A DNA stretch of 64,000 nt from Isoalcanivorax indicus (GCF_003259185.1 NZ_QGMP01000001.1:2232001-2296000); one strand, 5' to 3'. Shown: positions 8,388 to 18,493, counted from the first letter of the stretch. A program made the numbers and translations. The notes: generated by a model not told the origin, from the letters alone.

Positions 8388-9575
8388 ATGAACGACAATT
8401 ATCTGATGCCGACCTATGCGCGGCAGCCACTGAGTTTCACCCGGGGCGAAGGCGTCTGGCTGTACGACAGCGACGGTCGTGCCTGGCTGGACGGCGTCTC
8501 CGGCATTGCCGTGTGCAATCTGGGCCACTGCCATCCGGCGGTGAGCCGTGCCCTGGCACGCCAGGCCGAAACCCTGGTGCATACCTCGAACCTGTATCGC
8601 ATCGACGCCCAGGCGCGTCTGGCGGAAGCGCTGTGCGAACTGGCCGGCATGGACAAGGCGTTCTTCTGTAATTCCGGCGCCGAGGCCAACGAAGCCGCGA
8701 TCAAGATCGCGCGGCTGTATGGTCATCGGCGCGGCATTGATGTGCCGACCATCGTCGTGTTGGAGAGCGCCTTCCACGGCCGTACCATGGCGACCCTGAC
8801 CGCCACCGGCAACGTCAAGGCGCAGCAGGGCTTCGAACCACTGGTGGCAGGCTTTGTGCGCGCGCCGTGGAATGACGTCGAGGCCATTCGTGCGCTGGCC
8901 GCAACCCACAACAATATTGTGGCCGTGCTGGTCGAGCCGGTGCAGGGCGAAGGCGGCGTACGGGTACCCTCAGCCGACTTCCTGCCGCAACTGCGGGCTC
9001 TGTGCGACGAGCAGGACTGGCTGCTGATGCTGGACGAAGTGCAGACCGGCAACGGCCGTACCGGCCGTTACTTTGCCTGCAACCATAGCGGCGTCACGCC
9101 GGACGTGCTGACCACCGCCAAAGGCCTGGGCAACGGTTTTCCGATTGGCGCGTGCCTGGCCGCGGGCAAGGCCGTCGATGTGTTCGGCCCCGGCAACCAC
9201 GGCAGCACCTACGGCGGCAACCCGCTTGGTTGCACCACGGCCCTGGCGGTGGTGGAAACCCTGCGCGATGAAGTCATCCCCGGTGTGACGCGTAAAGGCG
9301 AGGCACTGGTAGCGGGCCTGCGCGATGCGCTGAAAGACCTGCCGCTGGTGCGCGAGATTCGCGGCCAGGGGCTGATTGTCGGCATCGAACTGGACCGCGA
9401 CTGCGGTGAAATCGTGGCGCTGGCCCGCGACAACGGCTTGCTGGTGAATGTCACCGCAGGGCGGGTGGTGCGGCTGCTGCCGCCGCTGATCATCAGCGAG
9501 GCCGAACTGGCAACACTGATCGAACGGACAAGCGCCGCCATCAAGGCGTTTGCCCGGCAACAGGAGGCCGCATGA
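8388..9575 (+). CDS. argD: Acetylornithine aminotransferase (class III)
   Basis: This 395-residue PLP enzyme converts N-acetylglutamate semialdehyde to N-acetylornithine in arginine synthesis. It may also act in lysine synthesis as succinyl-DAP aminotransferase. Class III hallmarks are HSNLY-like [34 protein letters not shown], and the Schiff-base lysine in [17 protein letters not shown] at 8388 ([15 protein letters not shown]) matches ArgD N-termini. GAGG lies unusually close, directly before the start codon. ATG at 8406 is the alternative. The gene overlaps argF by four bases (ATGA), so the two are translationally coupled. Expression may be attenuated by the hairpin leader upstream. Confidence 0.93.
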   Translation: MNDNYLMPTYARQPLSFTRGEGVWLYDSDGRAWLDGVSGIAVCNLGHCHPAVSRALARQAETLVHTSNLYRIDAQARLAEALCELAGMDKAFFCNSGAEANEAAIKIARLYGHRRGIDVPTIVVLESAFHGRTMATLTATGNVKAQQGFEPLVAGFVRAPWNDVEAIRALAATHNNIVAVLVEPVQGEGGVRVPSADFLPQLRALCDEQDWLLMLDEVQTGNGRTGRYFACNHSGVTPDVLTTAKGLGNGFPIGACLAAGKAVDVFGPGNHGSTYGGNPLGCTTALAVVETLRDEVIPGVTRKGEALVAGLRDALKDLPLVREIRGQGLIVGIELDRDCGEIVALARDNGLLVNVTAGRVVRLLPPLIISEAELATLIERTSAAIKAFARQQEAA

Positions 9576-10471
9576 GCGTGCGCCATTTTCTGACCCTGCG
9601 TGACCTGTCCCGCGACGAGCTGGGCTATGTCATTCAGCGGGCCATCGAACTCAAGACCATGCTGCGCAATGGCCAGCGGCACATGCCCTTCGTCGGCAAG
9701 ACGCTGGGCATGATTTTCGAGAAATCCTCGACCCGCACACGGGTATCGTTCGAGGTCGGCATGAACCAGTTCGGCGGCGCCAGTATCTTTCTGTCACCGC
9801 GTGACACCCAGCTGGGGCGCGGTGAACCTATCGAGGATTCCGCGCGTGTACTGTCGCGCATGGTGGACGCGGTGATGATTCGCACCTTTGCCCATGAGAC
9901 CGTGGAAACCTTTGCCGCGCATTCCTCCGTACCGGTCATCAACGCCCTGACCGACGACTTTCACCCCTGCCAGTTGCTGGCCGATGTGCAAACGTTCGTA
10001 GAACATCGCGGCAGCATTCAGGGCAAGCGTGTGGTCTGGGTCGGCGACGGCAACAACATGTGCAATTCCTACATCAATGCGGCGCGCCAGTTCGATTTCG
10101 AGCTGGTCATCTGCGCACCGGAGGGTTTCGATCCCCGCGCTGATCTGGTGCAGGAAAACAGTGACCGGGTGCGTATCGAGCGCGCCCCGCAGAAAGCCGT
10201 GGAAGGCGCCCATCTGGTGGTCACCGATGTCTGGGCCTCCATGGGCCAGGAAGAAGAGCAGGCCCAGCGTGAAGCCGCTTTCCGCGAGTACCAGGTCAGC
10301 CCGGCTCTGATGGACCGCGCCGATTCGCAGGCGCTGTTCATGCACTGCCTGCCCGCACACCGCGGTGAGGAAATCAGCCACGACATGCTGGATGATCCCC
10401 GTGCCGTGGTCTGGGACGAAGCAGAAAACCGCCTGCATGCGCAGAAAGCGCTGCTGGAATTCCTGCTCTGA
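9572..10471 (+). CDS. argF: Ornithine carbamoyltransferase
   Basis: This 299-residue cytosolic enzyme makes citrulline from ornithine and carbamoyl phosphate. The carbamoyl-phosphate loop KSSTRTR is at residues 51-57. [11 protein letters not shown], the ornithine-side loop [11 protein letters not shown] (an SMG motif) and the catalytic HCLPA are all present. Length is at the short end of the anabolic family. It overlaps the argD stop and forms a two-gene arginine unit with it. The ABC ATPase gene starts 23 bases downstream on the same strand, so transcription may continue into it. Confidence 0.96.
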   Translation: MSVRHFLTLRDLSRDELGYVIQRAIELKTMLRNGQRHMPFVGKTLGMIFEKSSTRTRVSFEVGMNQFGGASIFLSPRDTQLGRGEPIEDSARVLSRMVDAVMIRTFAHETVETFAAHSSVPVINALTDDFHPCQLLADVQTFVEHRGSIQGKRVVWVGDGNNMCNSYINAARQFDFELVICAPEGFDPRADLVQENSDRVRIERAPQKAVEGAHLVVTDVWASMGQEEEQAQREAAFREYQVSPALMDRADSQALFMHCLPAHRGEEISHDMLDDPRAVVWDEAENRLHAQKALLEFLL

Positions 10472-10494
10472 TGGCCTCGCGCTGATGGAAGGTC

Positions 10495-11541
10495 ATGTCT
10501 GAGCCGCTGCTGAGCCTGAACAAGATCGGCTGCCATTACGACGACAACGAAGTCGTGCGCCGTGTCAGCTTTACCCTGCAGGCAGGGCAGATTGCCTGTC
10601 TGCTGGGCCCCTCCGGCTGCGGCAAGACCACCACCCTGCGCGCCATCGCGGGGCTTGAAGCACTCACCAGCGGCCGCATCCATATCAAGGGCCGCGAGGC
10701 TTCACGCCCCGGCTGGCAGTTGCCGCCGGAAAAGCGCGGCCTGGGCATGGTGTTTCAGGATCATGCACTGTTCCCGCATCTGAGCATTGGCGAGAACGTC
10801 GCCTTTGCCCTGCGCCGGGAACGCCGCGATGCGCGCCGCCAGCGCGTGGCCGAGTGCCTGGAGATGGTACGCCTGAGCGGCATGGAACAGCGCTACCCGC
10901 ACGAGCTGTCCGGCGGCCAGCAACAACGCGTCGCACTGGCTCGCGCCCTGGCGCCTCGCCCTCCGTTGATCCTGCTGGACGAGCCCTTTGCCAGTCTGGA
11001 TCTGGACCTGCGCCGCCAACTCAATCAGGAAGTGCGCGATATTCTGCTGCATGAAGGCATCACCGGCGTGATCGTGACCCATGATCAGGAAGAGGCCTTC
11101 GCCATCGCCACCCATGTGGGCATCATGCGCGACGGCGAACTGATCCAGTGGGACAGCCCTTACAATATCTACCATTCCCCCATTACGCGTTTCGTGGCGG
11201 AATTTGCCGGTTCCGGCGCGTTTCTGGATGGTACCGTGCTGCCGGACGACAGGGTGGCCACCGCGGCCGGTGAGCTGCGCAGCCATCGCCCACTCGGCTA
11301 CCCGCCCGGCTCACCGGTCACCGTGTTGCTGCGCCCCGAAGATGTGGTGGTGGATGATCAGGGACCGCTGCGCACGTCGGTGATTCACCGCGTCTTTACC
11401 GGCCCCAACATCCTGTATCGGCTGGCCCTGGAAAATGGCGAGCAACTGACCTGTCTGACGGGCAGCCACGAGGACATGCCGGTCGGTGCGGCCCTGCCGG
11501 TACGCATTGCGGCCAAGCATCTGGTGCTCTTTCCCGGCTGA
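10495..11541 (+). CDS. ABC transporter ATP-binding protein, FbpC/PotA-like
   Basis: This 348-residue ATPase has Walker [10 protein letters not shown] (residues 38-46), a signature LSGGQQQR, Walker [13 protein letters not shown] and switch His in VTHDQEEA. The C-terminal 110 residues form a TOBE/MOI-like domain ([12 protein letters not shown]). Together these point to the subfamily serving ferric iron, polyamine, sulfate or sugar importers. FbpC-type ferric uptake is the nearest match by look, but the assignment is loose. No permease or binding-protein gene is adjacent, so it must pair with subunits encoded elsewhere. It sits 23 bases after argF and ends just before the convergent GGDEF gene. 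No separate promoter is evident. Confidence 0.85.
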   Translation: MSEPLLSLNKIGCHYDDNEVVRRVSFTLQAGQIACLLGPSGCGKTTTLRAIAGLEALTSGRIHIKGREASRPGWQLPPEKRGLGMVFQDHALFPHLSIGENVAFALRRERRDARRQRVAECLEMVRLSGMEQRYPHELSGGQQQRVALARALAPRPPLILLDEPFASLDLDLRRQLNQEVRDILLHEGITGVIVTHDQEEAFAIATHVGIMRDGELIQWDSPYNIYHSPITRFVAEFAGSGAFLDGTVLPDDRVATAAGELRSHRPLGYPPGSPVTVLLRPEDVVVDDQGPLRTSVIHRVFTGPNILYRLALENGEQLTCLTGSHEDMPVGAALPVRIAAKHLVLFPG

Positions 11542-11549
11542 CACGGCCC

Positions 11550-12692
11550 TCATTCTGGTGCCAGAACACGTTCGGGATGCTCCAGCAGTTTCTCAGTCAC
11601 GACCTGATCGCGCCCCGCCAGCTTTGCCTGATACAGACAACGATCCGCCCGCGCCAGGGTGGCAGCCAGCAACTCGCCCGGCAGGTACTGGGCGATGCCG
11701 ATGGAGATGGATGCACTCAGTGCATCATCCAGATCGCTGAAGTCCTCATTCGCCACCGCGCGTCGCAGACGTTCCGCCACCAGCACGGCGTTATCGAGAT
11801 CGCTCTGGGTGAGCACCAGCACAAATTCCTCGCCACCCAGGCGCCCGGTATAATCCGCCTCGCGCAGGCAGCGCTCGGACAAGGCGGCAAAGCGACGCAG
11901 CACCTGATCACCGGCCGCGTGCCCGAAGCGGTCGTTGATGCGCTTGAAATGATCCAGGTCGACGAAGCACAGGGAGAAGGTGTAGTCACCGGAATCGGCC
12001 AGTGCCTGCTGCTGGTTCAAGACTTCCATGATGTGGCGGCGATTGAACAGGCCGGTGAGTTCGTCGCGGATCGCCATGTCACGCACCTGGGTCAGCGCAT
12101 CGCTGAGCTGGCGGTTCTTGGCGGTCAGGCTGGTGCGCAAGGCATTGATGCCCACACCCGTCACCACCAGGCTGGTGGCCGTCATACAGAAAATCAGCCA
12201 CTGCAGCAGCTCCAGCGTCAGGTTCATGCTGAGGCTGCGCGCCTGCCAGGCCAGAATCACCACCAGCAGATAACCGAACATGCCGACGCTGCTCAATGCC
12301 AGCAGGCCCGGCAAGGATTGCCGGAACGACGCCAGCAGCATGGCGGCAAAGAACAGCATCAGCACACTGATACGGAACTCGTTCATGCACCAGGCGCTGG
12401 CCAGAAAGCCCAGTGTCAGCCACAGGTTCCAGGGCAGCGACACGCTGGGGTCACGGTAGTCGGCGCTCTGGCCACTCACCACCCAGCTGGCCAGCAGCAG
12501 GTTACCGGCCCAGATACCGGCAAACAGCAAGGCCAGCACGGCCCCCGACACGACGAAGTAGCCCCCCTGGAAATAGAACAGGCAGATCATGGTGTGCAGC
12601 AGGCTGATGGCGATGGCGGTGAGGCTGTGGCGACGCGCCAACCGCTGGTCATCCAGCGCCAGCGAACGTGCCTTGTTCATGTCCTGGATCAT
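11550..12692 (-). CDS. Membrane diguanylate cyclase with intact GGEEF and I-site
   Basis: This 380-residue protein has about six TM segments in its first 190 residues and a GGDEF domain in the last 170. The domain begins with RDELTGLFNRRH and has the metal-binding FVDLDHFKRIND. The active-site RLGGEEF is intact, so it should make c-di-GMP from two GTP. READ lies exactly five residues before GGEEF, which fits the RxxD inhibitory I-site and suggests product feedback. Its start overlaps the stop of the upstream GGDEF gene by four bases (ATGA), so the two are coupled. The two proteins share layout and the N-terminal membrane pattern and look like a tandem duplication. The signal sensed by the membrane part is unknown. 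Confidence 0.92.
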   Translation of the reverse strand: MIQDMNKARSLALDDQRLARRHSLTAIAISLLHTMICLFYFQGGYFVVSGAVLALLFAGIWAGNLLLASWVVSGQSADYRDPSVSLPWNLWLTLGFLASAWCMNEFRISVLMLFFAAMLLASFRQSLPGLLALSSVGMFGYLLVVILAWQARSLSMNLTLELLQWLIFCMTATSLVVTGVGINALRTSLTAKNRQLSDALTQVRDMAIRDELTGLFNRRHIMEVLNQQQALADSGDYTFSLCFVDLDHFKRINDRFGHAAGDQVLRRFAALSERCLREADYTGRLGGEEFVLVLTQSDLDNAVLVAERLRRAVANEDFSDLDDALSASISIGIAQYLPGELLAATLARADRCLYQAKLAGRDQVVTEKLLEHPERVLAPE

Positions 12693-13798
12693 GCGTCGCC
12701 CTCCCCGACCACCACCCGGTTCCGGCCGAGCCCCTTGGCGTGGTACAGCGCAGCATCCGCCCGCGCCAGCCAGTCTTCCAGCGGCTCGCCGGGATGGCAG
12801 ACGGCCAGCCCGATGGACACCGTGGCATGCAGGTCGGGCGCCTGCTCGAAACGCGTGTGGGCCAGGGTATGGCGCAGCTGCTCCAGCACTTCACGGGCGC
12901 GCTGCAGGTCGGTCTTCACCAGCACCAGCAGGAACTCCTCGCCACCAAAGCGGGCACAGAAGTCCCGTCCACTCAGCAGGCTGCGCGCCTGGCGGGCAAA
13001 TTCCCGCAGCACCTCGTCGCCCAGGCTGTGCCCGTGGCGATCATTGATCTGCTTGAAATGGTCCAGGTCGGCATAGGCCACCACCACGCCGAAGGCGCCG
13101 CGTTCGGCCATCTCACGAATCTTGGCAAGACGCTCCATGGCATAACGGCGGTTATACAGGCCGGTCAGTTCGTCGCGAATGGCCAGGCTCTGGATGCGAT
13201 CCACGATCTGACCCAACTCGTGGTTGCGCTCGCGCAGCTTGATGCGAATGGCGGAAATTTCATCCGACAGGATGATCATGGCCATCGTCATCAGGGCAAA
13301 GGTGGCCCACTGGATCAGCTCGCCGGTCAGATCCACCGCTTCGGGGTACCAGTGCCACAGGGACACGACGATGCCCAGATAGGTGAGCACGCACACACCG
13401 CCCAACAGAACCAGCTCGCGGCTGCGGCAGCGAAACACGCCCATCTGCAATATGGCGAAGAACAGCAACATCACACACAGGCGGATATGATCGACGTACC
13501 AGGCCGACACCAGCAGGACGGACGTAGACCACCACAGCAGTGGCAATGTCAGCGACGGGTCGCGGAACAGACGATTGAAGCCGAGCAGTGTCAGACCGAT
13601 CAGTAGCAGGTGCCCGGACCATATCCAGGCAAACAACTGCATGAAGGCGTCGCCACCGCCGCGAAAGAAATCCAGCTGCGCTGCAATCCAGCACACGATG
13701 GTATGCGCCGAGCCCCCCGCCAGCGTGGCAAACAATACCCGCTGAAGGATGCGTCCCTGATGCGCATCCGCCTCACCTGTTATTAACCATCCCTGCAT
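12689..13798 (-). CDS. Membrane diguanylate cyclase, GGEEF intact, I-site lost
   Basis: This 369-residue paralogue of the next gene also has about six N-terminal TM segments. Its GGDEF domain starts at RDELTGLYNRRY and contains ADLDHFKQIND and RFGGEEF, so it should be catalytically active. At the I-site position, five residues before GGEEF, the sequence is SGRD rather than RxxD. Product inhibition by the classical route is therefore unlikely. The two coupled enzymes thus probably differ in feedback control. A promoter candidate lies at 13926-13954 on the minus strand. Start ATG at 13798 (MQGWLITGEADAH); no strong Shine-Dalgarno is visible. Confidence 0.92.
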   Translation of the reverse strand: MQGWLITGEADAHQGRILQRVLFATLAGGSAHTIVCWIAAQLDFFRGGGDAFMQLFAWIWSGHLLLIGLTLLGFNRLFRDPSLTLPLLWWSTSVLLVSAWYVDHIRLCVMLLFFAILQMGVFRCRSRELVLLGGVCVLTYLGIVVSLWHWYPEAVDLTGELIQWATFALMTMAMIILSDEISAIRIKLRERNHELGQIVDRIQSLAIRDELTGLYNRRYAMERLAKIREMAERGAFGVVVAYADLDHFKQINDRHGHSLGDEVLREFARQARSLLSGRDFCARFGGEEFLLVLVKTDLQRAREVLEQLRHTLAHTRFEQAPDLHATVSIGLAVCHPGEPLEDWLARADAALYHAKGLGRNRVVVGEGDA

Positions 13799-13925
13799 GC
13801 CGTCCGCCTGAGCAAAGTCAGCCCCCCCCAGGGCACCGAGCGAGACCGATCAGGCCCCCTGCCCGACTCATCGACTCGCCGTTGGCACCACACTTAATGA
13901 TGACAAAGTGCCATCACTTCACCCG

Positions 13926-13954
13926 ATAGTATTAGATGTCGTGATGTCTGTCAC
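13926..13954 (-). promoter_or_regulatory. Candidate sigma-70 promoter for the GGDEF pair
   Basis: On the minus strand, GTGACA (13954-13949) and TACTAT (13931-13926) are separated by 17 bases. The -35 matches TTGACA at five of six positions and the -10 matches TATAAT at four of six. It lies about 130 bases upstream of the first GGDEF gene, in the only gap between it and glpK. Confidence 0.4.
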
Positions 13955-13960
13955 ATATTT

Positions 13961-15472
13961 TCAGACGGGCGTTTTCTCGGGCTGGGCCTGGGCGCTACAC
14001 ACGCGGGAGACCGCTTCACGCCAACCGGCATACCGCCGCTGACGATCGGCTTCCAGCAAGGAGGGGGAGAAATCGCGATCGCACTGCCAGTGGCTGGCAA
14101 TGGCGTCCAGATCGGGGAAGACACCAGCCTGCAAACCCGCCAGATAGGCGGCGCCCAGGGCCGTGGTCTCGGTGATGACGGGGCGGTCTACACGGACCCC
14201 GAGGATATCGGCCAGATTCTGTGCCAGCCAGTTGTTGGCCACCATACCGCCGTCCACGCGCAGTGCCGTCGGCTTGCCGGCCCCGTCGGCTATCATCGCC
14301 TCCAGCAGGTCCAGACTCTGATAGCACACCGCCTCCAGGCCCGCCGTGACCACTTCGGCAATGCCGGTATCCCGGGTCAGGCCCAGCAACGCCCCGCGGG
14401 CATGCGGGTCCCACCAGGGGGCGCCCATGCCGGTAAACGCTGGCACCAGATACACGCCTTTGCCGCCCCCGGCGCTGCGCGCCAGGGCCTCGCTTTCGCT
14501 GGCATGACTGATCAGACGCAGGCCATCACGCAGCCACTGGATGGTGGCCCCGGCGACAAAGATGGACCCTTCCAGGGCATAGGTGGTGCGGCCATTCAGG
14601 CGGTAACCCACGGTTGTCAGCAGGCGGTTCTCGGAGGCCACGGCCTGCTCACCGGTATTCAGCACCATGAAGCAGCCGGTGCCGTAGGTGCTCTTGACCA
14701 TGCCCGGCTCGAAGCAGGCCTGGCCCACCAGAGCAGCCTGCTGATCCCCGGCGATACCGGCAACGGCCACGGGCGTGCCCAGCAACGAAGGTTCGGTGCG
14801 ACCGAAATCGGCGGCACTGTCACGCACCTCCGGCAACAGGGACGCCGGGATGTTGAACAGCCGCAGCAGTTCCTCATCCCAGCGCTGGGTATGGATATTG
14901 AACAACAGGGTGCGAGAGGCATTGGTGGCGTCGGTGGCGTGAACCCGACCGCCGGTCAGCTTCCAAAGCAGCCAGCTGTCGATGGTGCCGAACGCCAGAT
15001 CACCCGCCTCGGCCTTCTGCCGCGCGCCATCGACGTTGTCCAGCAACCAGGCCAGCTTGGTGGCTGAAAAGTAGGGGTCCAGCAGCAGGCCTGTCTTTTG
15101 CTGCACCAGGGGTTCATGGCCGTCGTGGCGCAGTTGCTCGCAACGCTCGGCGGTACGCCGGTCTTGCCAGACAATGGCCCGCGCCAGCGGGGTGCCGGTG
15201 GCACGGTCCCAGAGCACGGTGGTCTCGCGCTGGTTGGTGATGCCGATGGCCGCCAGTTCGCCCGCATCGATATGCGCATTGCGGATCGCCTTGCGGCATA
15301 GCGCCAGGCAATCGGTCCAAATCTCGCCTGCATCGTGCTCCACCCAGCCGTCTTCCGGGTAATGCTGGGCAAATTCCTTCTGCGCCTGACCACGCACCGT
15401 GCCATCGGCAGCAAACACGATAGCCCGGGAACTGGTGGTGCCCTGATCCAGAGCCAGCAGGTATCCGTTCAT
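13961..15472 (-). CDS. glpK: Glycerol kinase
   Basis: This 503-residue FGGY-family kinase phosphorylates glycerol to glycerol-3-phosphate. The N-terminal ATP-binding [15 protein letters not shown], the [14 protein letters not shown] block and the C-terminal [20 protein letters not shown] block are typical. Length matches E. coli GlpK closely. The start overlaps the stop of the upstream histidine-kinase gene by four bases (ATGA). It is therefore read from the same transcript as a two-component system and translationally coupled to the kinase. No glpF, glpD or glpR is nearby. That context suggests a sensory input to glycerol or phospholipid-derived glycerol use. Confidence 0.97.
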   Translation of the reverse strand: MNGYLLALDQGTTSSRAIVFAADGTVRGQAQKEFAQHYPEDGWVEHDAGEIWTDCLALCRKAIRNAHIDAGELAAIGITNQRETTVLWDRATGTPLARAIVWQDRRTAERCEQLRHDGHEPLVQQKTGLLLDPYFSATKLAWLLDNVDGARQKAEAGDLAFGTIDSWLLWKLTGGRVHATDATNASRTLLFNIHTQRWDEELLRLFNIPASLLPEVRDSAADFGRTEPSLLGTPVAVAGIAGDQQAALVGQACFEPGMVKSTYGTGCFMVLNTGEQAVASENRLLTTVGYRLNGRTTYALEGSIFVAGATIQWLRDGLRLISHASESEALARSAGGGKGVYLVPAFTGMGAPWWDPHARGALLGLTRDTGIAEVVTAGLEAVCYQSLDLLEAMIADGAGKPTALRVDGGMVANNWLAQNLADILGVRVDRPVITETTALGAAYLAGLQAGVFPDLDAIASHWQCDRDFSPSLLEADRQRRYAGWREAVSRVCSAQAQPEKTPV

Positions 15473-17106
15473 CGTTGCTCTCCCAAAACATGTCCCGCGC
15501 GTTGTTCCCGGGGCCAGGAGACCCGGAACAGGGCGCCGCCCTGGTCACTGCGGCCTACCTCAATGCGCCCACCATGCCATTCGACGATGCGTTGGACAAT
15601 CGACAGCCCCAATCCATAGCCCCCACTCGCCCGGTGGCGGCTCTTGTCCAGGCGGGCGAAGGGCTTGAAGATCCGCTCGCGCTCGTTCTCGGGAATGCCA
15701 GGGCCATCATCCCCGACTTCCATGACCGCCATGCCCTGCTGCACGCTGTAGCGCAGGGTGATCTCCTGGCGCGCATAACGCAGCGCATTGGTGACCAGAT
15801 TCTGCAGGATGCGGTGCAGGTAGCGCTCTTCGCCCTCGGCCTGGCGGGCCGCCTCGCTGAACTGCGTCCAGTCGGTGACATCACGCAGGGTCAGGTCCCC
15901 CTTGATCGGGTCGATCTGCCGGCGGATCTGATCGAACAGATCGTGCATGTCCACCGGCTTCAGGTCGATGGTCGGCGTGCCCTCTTCCAGGCGGGCAAAG
16001 GTGAGGATCTCATCGATCAGTTCATCGAGCTGCTCGATATCCCCGTCCAGTTCGTCAAGCTTGCTGCGACGTTCATCTGCAGCGTCACAATCCGCCAGCA
16101 TCTCCAGGCCGAAGCGCAACCGCGCCACCGGGGTGCGCAGTTCATGGGAGACCGCCCGGGTCATCTCGCGCTGCGATTCGATCAGCCGCCGGATATGCTC
16201 CGTCATGCCATTGAAGGTCAGCCCGAGCTGGCCGATGGCATCCTGCCCGGACACGTCCGCCCGGGCATCCAGATCGCCACTGCCGAGCTGTCGTACGGCG
16301 GCATCCAGCTTGCGCAACCGGCTTTGCAGGGGGCGCACCAGAAAGTAGGTGGCCAGCCCCATGGCGGACAGCCCGAGCACCCCGACCAGCACCGACATTT
16401 CCAGCGGCATCCAGTCGAACAGCGCCAGCGGCCCCAGCACCAGCACCTCGCCGGTATTGCCGATGGGGGCATAGACCATGACGGATGAGCGCGCCCGCGA
16501 CGCCCCCTCGTCGAGCACCAGCACCACCTCGCGGCGCGCCAGGCGCTGGCGCTGCTCGCCGTCGAGGCGCAGCGTTTCCATGGGCACCCGCGCCAGCGGA
16601 TAGCCGAACCGTTTGCTGATGCGCTCGAATTCGGTGTCCCACTCACTCAGTGGGTACTGCGCCAGTTCATCCAGCAGCAACAGCGCCGTGGCCCGCGCCT
16701 GCTGTTCAGACACCTTGTCCATACGGGTCTGGATGTACACCGGCTCGCCTGGCAGCTGATAGAAGATGTCGGCATAGGATTCGGCCTGGTTCAGCCGCAT
16801 CACCACAAACCCCTGCTCCAGATCCAGGCGTTCGCGATAGGTCAGAACGACGTCGTCTTCCGGTTGCAGCAGGATCTCGGCACCCAGCAGGCGGCTCAGC
16901 AGTTCGCGGCGCGCTTCACGCTCTGCCGCCGACCCCTGCCGCTGCAGCCCTTTGGCCATCAGATAAAAGGTGCCATGCGCCATGCTCTCGCGGTAAACGT
17001 CCGAGCGATAGCCGTTGATCAGCTGCACCAGCCCATAGGAAAAGGCCCCGACCAGCAGAACGGCCAGGAGCATGCCGGCATAGATACGCAGAAAGATGCT
17101 GTTCAA
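15469..17106 (-). CDS. rstB: RstB-like sensor histidine kinase
   Basis: This 545-residue inner-membrane kinase has TM1 at about residues 7-30 and a roughly 200-residue periplasmic sensor. TM2 is at about 236-258, HAMP to about 312, and the phospho-acceptor His is H321 in AVSHELRTP. The ATPase domain shows the N-box [10 protein letters not shown]1 DDGPGIP and G2 YGLGLSI. It begins at TTG (17106); an in-frame stop lies 18 bases upstream, so no earlier start exists. The N-terminus [10 protein letters not shown] looks like other HK starts. It is co-transcribed with the RstA-like regulator upstream and overlaps glpK downstream. The signal is unknown. The rstB name rests mainly on the partner's similarity to RstA. 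Confidence 0.9.
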   Translation of the reverse strand: MNSIFLRIYAGMLLAVLLVGAFSYGLVQLINGYRSDVYRESMAHGTFYLMAKGLQRQGSAAEREARRELLSRLLGAEILLQPEDDVVLTYRERLDLEQGFVVMRLNQAESYADIFYQLPGEPVYIQTRMDKVSEQQARATALLLLDELAQYPLSEWDTEFERISKRFGYPLARVPMETLRLDGEQRQRLARREVVLVLDEGASRARSSVMVYAPIGNTGEVLVLGPLALFDWMPLEMSVLVGVLGLSAMGLATYFLVRPLQSRLRKLDAAVRQLGSGDLDARADVSGQDAIGQLGLTFNGMTEHIRRLIESQREMTRAVSHELRTPVARLRFGLEMLADCDAADERRSKLDELDGDIEQLDELIDEILTFARLEEGTPTIDLKPVDMHDLFDQIRRQIDPIKGDLTLRDVTDWTQFSEAARQAEGEERYLHRILQNLVTNALRYARQEITLRYSVQQGMAVMEVGDDGPGIPENERERIFKPFARLDKSRHRASGGYGLGLSIVQRIVEWHGGRIEVGRSDQGGALFRVSWPREQRAGHVLGEQR

Positions 17107-17124
17107 GGGGGCGGGTGGGCGCCG

Positions 17125-17847
17125 TCAGACGGGCCCCACCTCCTTCACGAACAGATAGCCCTTGGAGCGGACCGTCTTGATACGGCGCGGGTTGTCCGGG
17201 TCGTCACCGACCTTGGGGCGGATGCGCGAAATGCGCACATCGATAGAGCGGTCCTGGCCGTCGTACTGGATGCCACGCAGCTTTTCAAAGATGGTTTCGC
17301 GGGACAGCACGTTGCCGGCATTGGAAGCCAGCAGCCAGAGCAGGTCGTATTCGGCACTGGTCAGGTCTACGGACTTGCCTTCCAGCACCACCTCACGGGC
17401 GGAGTTGTCGATCACCAGGTTACCGAACTCCAGGCGCATCTGCGGCTGGTCACGCTCATGCTCGGTCTCTACCCGGCGCAGCAGGGCCCGGATGCGGGCC
17501 AGCAGCACGCGCGGCTTGACCGGCTTGGCGACATAATCATCGGCACCCATTTCCAGACCCAGCACCTGATCCATGTCATCGGTGCGGGCGGTAAGCATAA
17601 GGATGGGATTGCGGAAGGCGGGGCGCACTTCGCGGCAGACGGTCAGCCCGTCGGCACCTGGCAGCATCAGATCCAGCACCACCAGATCCGGTTGATCGGC
17701 CCGGATGCGACGCACGGCCTCTTCACCGTCGTTCACCACCGTGACTTCCATCCCGTTACTCTCAAGGTACTCGCGGGTCAGGGTGGCCAGACGTTCGTCA
17801 TCTTCGACTATCAAAATTCGCGGCGGATTGTCCTGCACTGAGCTCAT
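17125..17847 (-). CDS. rstA: OmpR-family response regulator, RstA-like
   Basis: This 240-residue DNA-binding regulator has a receiver domain with acidic pocket E15-D16-D17, phospho-acceptor D59 in VVLDLMLPGADG and K108 in VAKP. The winged helix is close to E. coli RstA (FEKLRGIQYDGQDRSIDVRI, then KTVRSKGYLF). It heads a minus-strand operon rstA-rstB-glpK, and its cognate kinase starts 18 bases after its stop. In enterobacteria RstAB responds to acid and Mg through PhoPQ; nothing here shows the same control. A target could be its own operon, since RstA-class regulators often autoregulate, but I saw no clear repeat operator upstream. Confidence 0.92.
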   Translation of the reverse strand: MSSVQDNPPRILIVEDDERLATLTREYLESNGMEVTVVNDGEEAVRRIRADQPDLVVLDLMLPGADGLTVCREVRPAFRNPILMLTARTDDMDQVLGLEMGADDYVAKPVKPRVLLARIRALLRRVETEHERDQPQMRLEFGNLVIDNSAREVVLEGKSVDLTSAEYDLLWLLASNAGNVLSRETIFEKLRGIQYDGQDRSIDVRISRIRPKVGDDPDNPRRIKTVRSKGYLFVKEVGPV

Positions 17848-18022
17848 TCCGTGCTGTTCCTGTTTTTATCGTTACCGTTATCGTCGCGTTCGTCACAACC
17901 CTGGATGACGCCTACACAAGTTATACGCATCCGTTACTTCTGCGGCAACACTGACTTACAACCGCGACCGGGCGACACACTACGGCAGCACCGGGCTACG
18001 GTCGATATACGAACTGTAACCG

Positions 18023-18038
18023 GCACAATATATTGTGT
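18023..18038 (+). promoter_or_regulatory. NrdR box, near-perfect, far upstream of nrdA
   Basis: GCACAATATATTGTGT matches the NrdR consensus acaCwAtATaTwGtgt at 15 of 16 positions and contains a perfect 14-base palindrome. It lies about 470 bases before nrdA. NrdR represses ribonucleotide reductase operons when ATP/dATP-loaded. Its partner box at one helical repeat is not obvious, so it may act with the downstream boxes by looping. Confidence 0.7.
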
Positions 18039-18145
18039 TTCCCCCGTTTCAGCCACCCTCGCCTGCGGGCGCGACCAGGGGCCCTTTCCGGCCCGTGAAC
18101 CGGGCCAGTGCCACACGGATGAAACACCCACCGCAAACCCACATT

Positions 18146-18166
18146 TTTCCCACAGACTTGTCCACA
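18146..18166 (+). promoter_or_regulatory. Two DnaA-box-like sites upstream of nrdA
   Basis: TTGTCCACA (18158-18166) differs from TTATCCACA at one base and TTTCCCACA (18146-18154) at two. Starts are 12 bases apart in the same orientation. DnaA boxes regulate nrdAB in E. coli and Pseudomonas, which makes these plausible, but the motif is short. Confidence 0.45.
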
Positions 18167-18192
18167 GGCAGACTCTTGCATTGGATGGCAAA

Positions 18193-18240
18193 GCGCTATA
18201 CCTTGTATCCACCAACACGGACAAACCCCATATGTTGGGT
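18193..18240 (+). promoter_or_regulatory. NrdR box pair over the probable nrdA promoter
   Basis: GCGCTATACCTTGTAT (18193-18208) and ACCCCATATGTTGGGT (18225-18240) match the 16-base NrdR consensus at 11 and 12 positions. Their starts are 32 bases apart, about three helical turns, the spacing typical of NrdR pairs. A weaker third match, ACACAACATAATGCCC, is at 18273-18288 (11 of 16). TATACC at 18197-18202 with TTGCAT at 18176-18181 could be a weak promoter overlapped by the first box. Confidence 0.55.
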
Positions 18241-18418
18241 TTTGTCACGCTGCCAGACCAAGTGAATAACAGACACAACATAATGCCCGCCCCCTCTGGG
18301 CCAGCGCACAGAAAGCGCATGAAAAGCCCCGGGATACGCCGCCTTCGGCTCCTCCCGGCAGCGCCAGCGGCGGGCAGGGACAGGACAGCACATGAACACT
18401 ACATCTTGTGTTTCAACC

Positions 18419-18457
18419 CATGGACCCCGGCCCGCATCCAGTGCGCCGGGGTCCATG
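18419..18457 (+). promoter_or_regulatory. Hairpin in the nrdA 5' leader
   Basis: CATGGACCCCGGC (18419-18431) and GCCGGGGTCCATG (18445-18457) are a perfect 13-base inverted repeat with a 13-base loop. It ends 36 bases before the nrdA start and has no T-tract, so it is not a simple terminator. It may modulate mRNA stability or translation. The rest of the 646-base gap 17848-18493 holds the NrdR and DnaA sites; I see no gene in it. Confidence 0.5.
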
Positions 18458-18493
18458 CGTTAACACACAACCGATAACGGAGAGCGGGTCATC

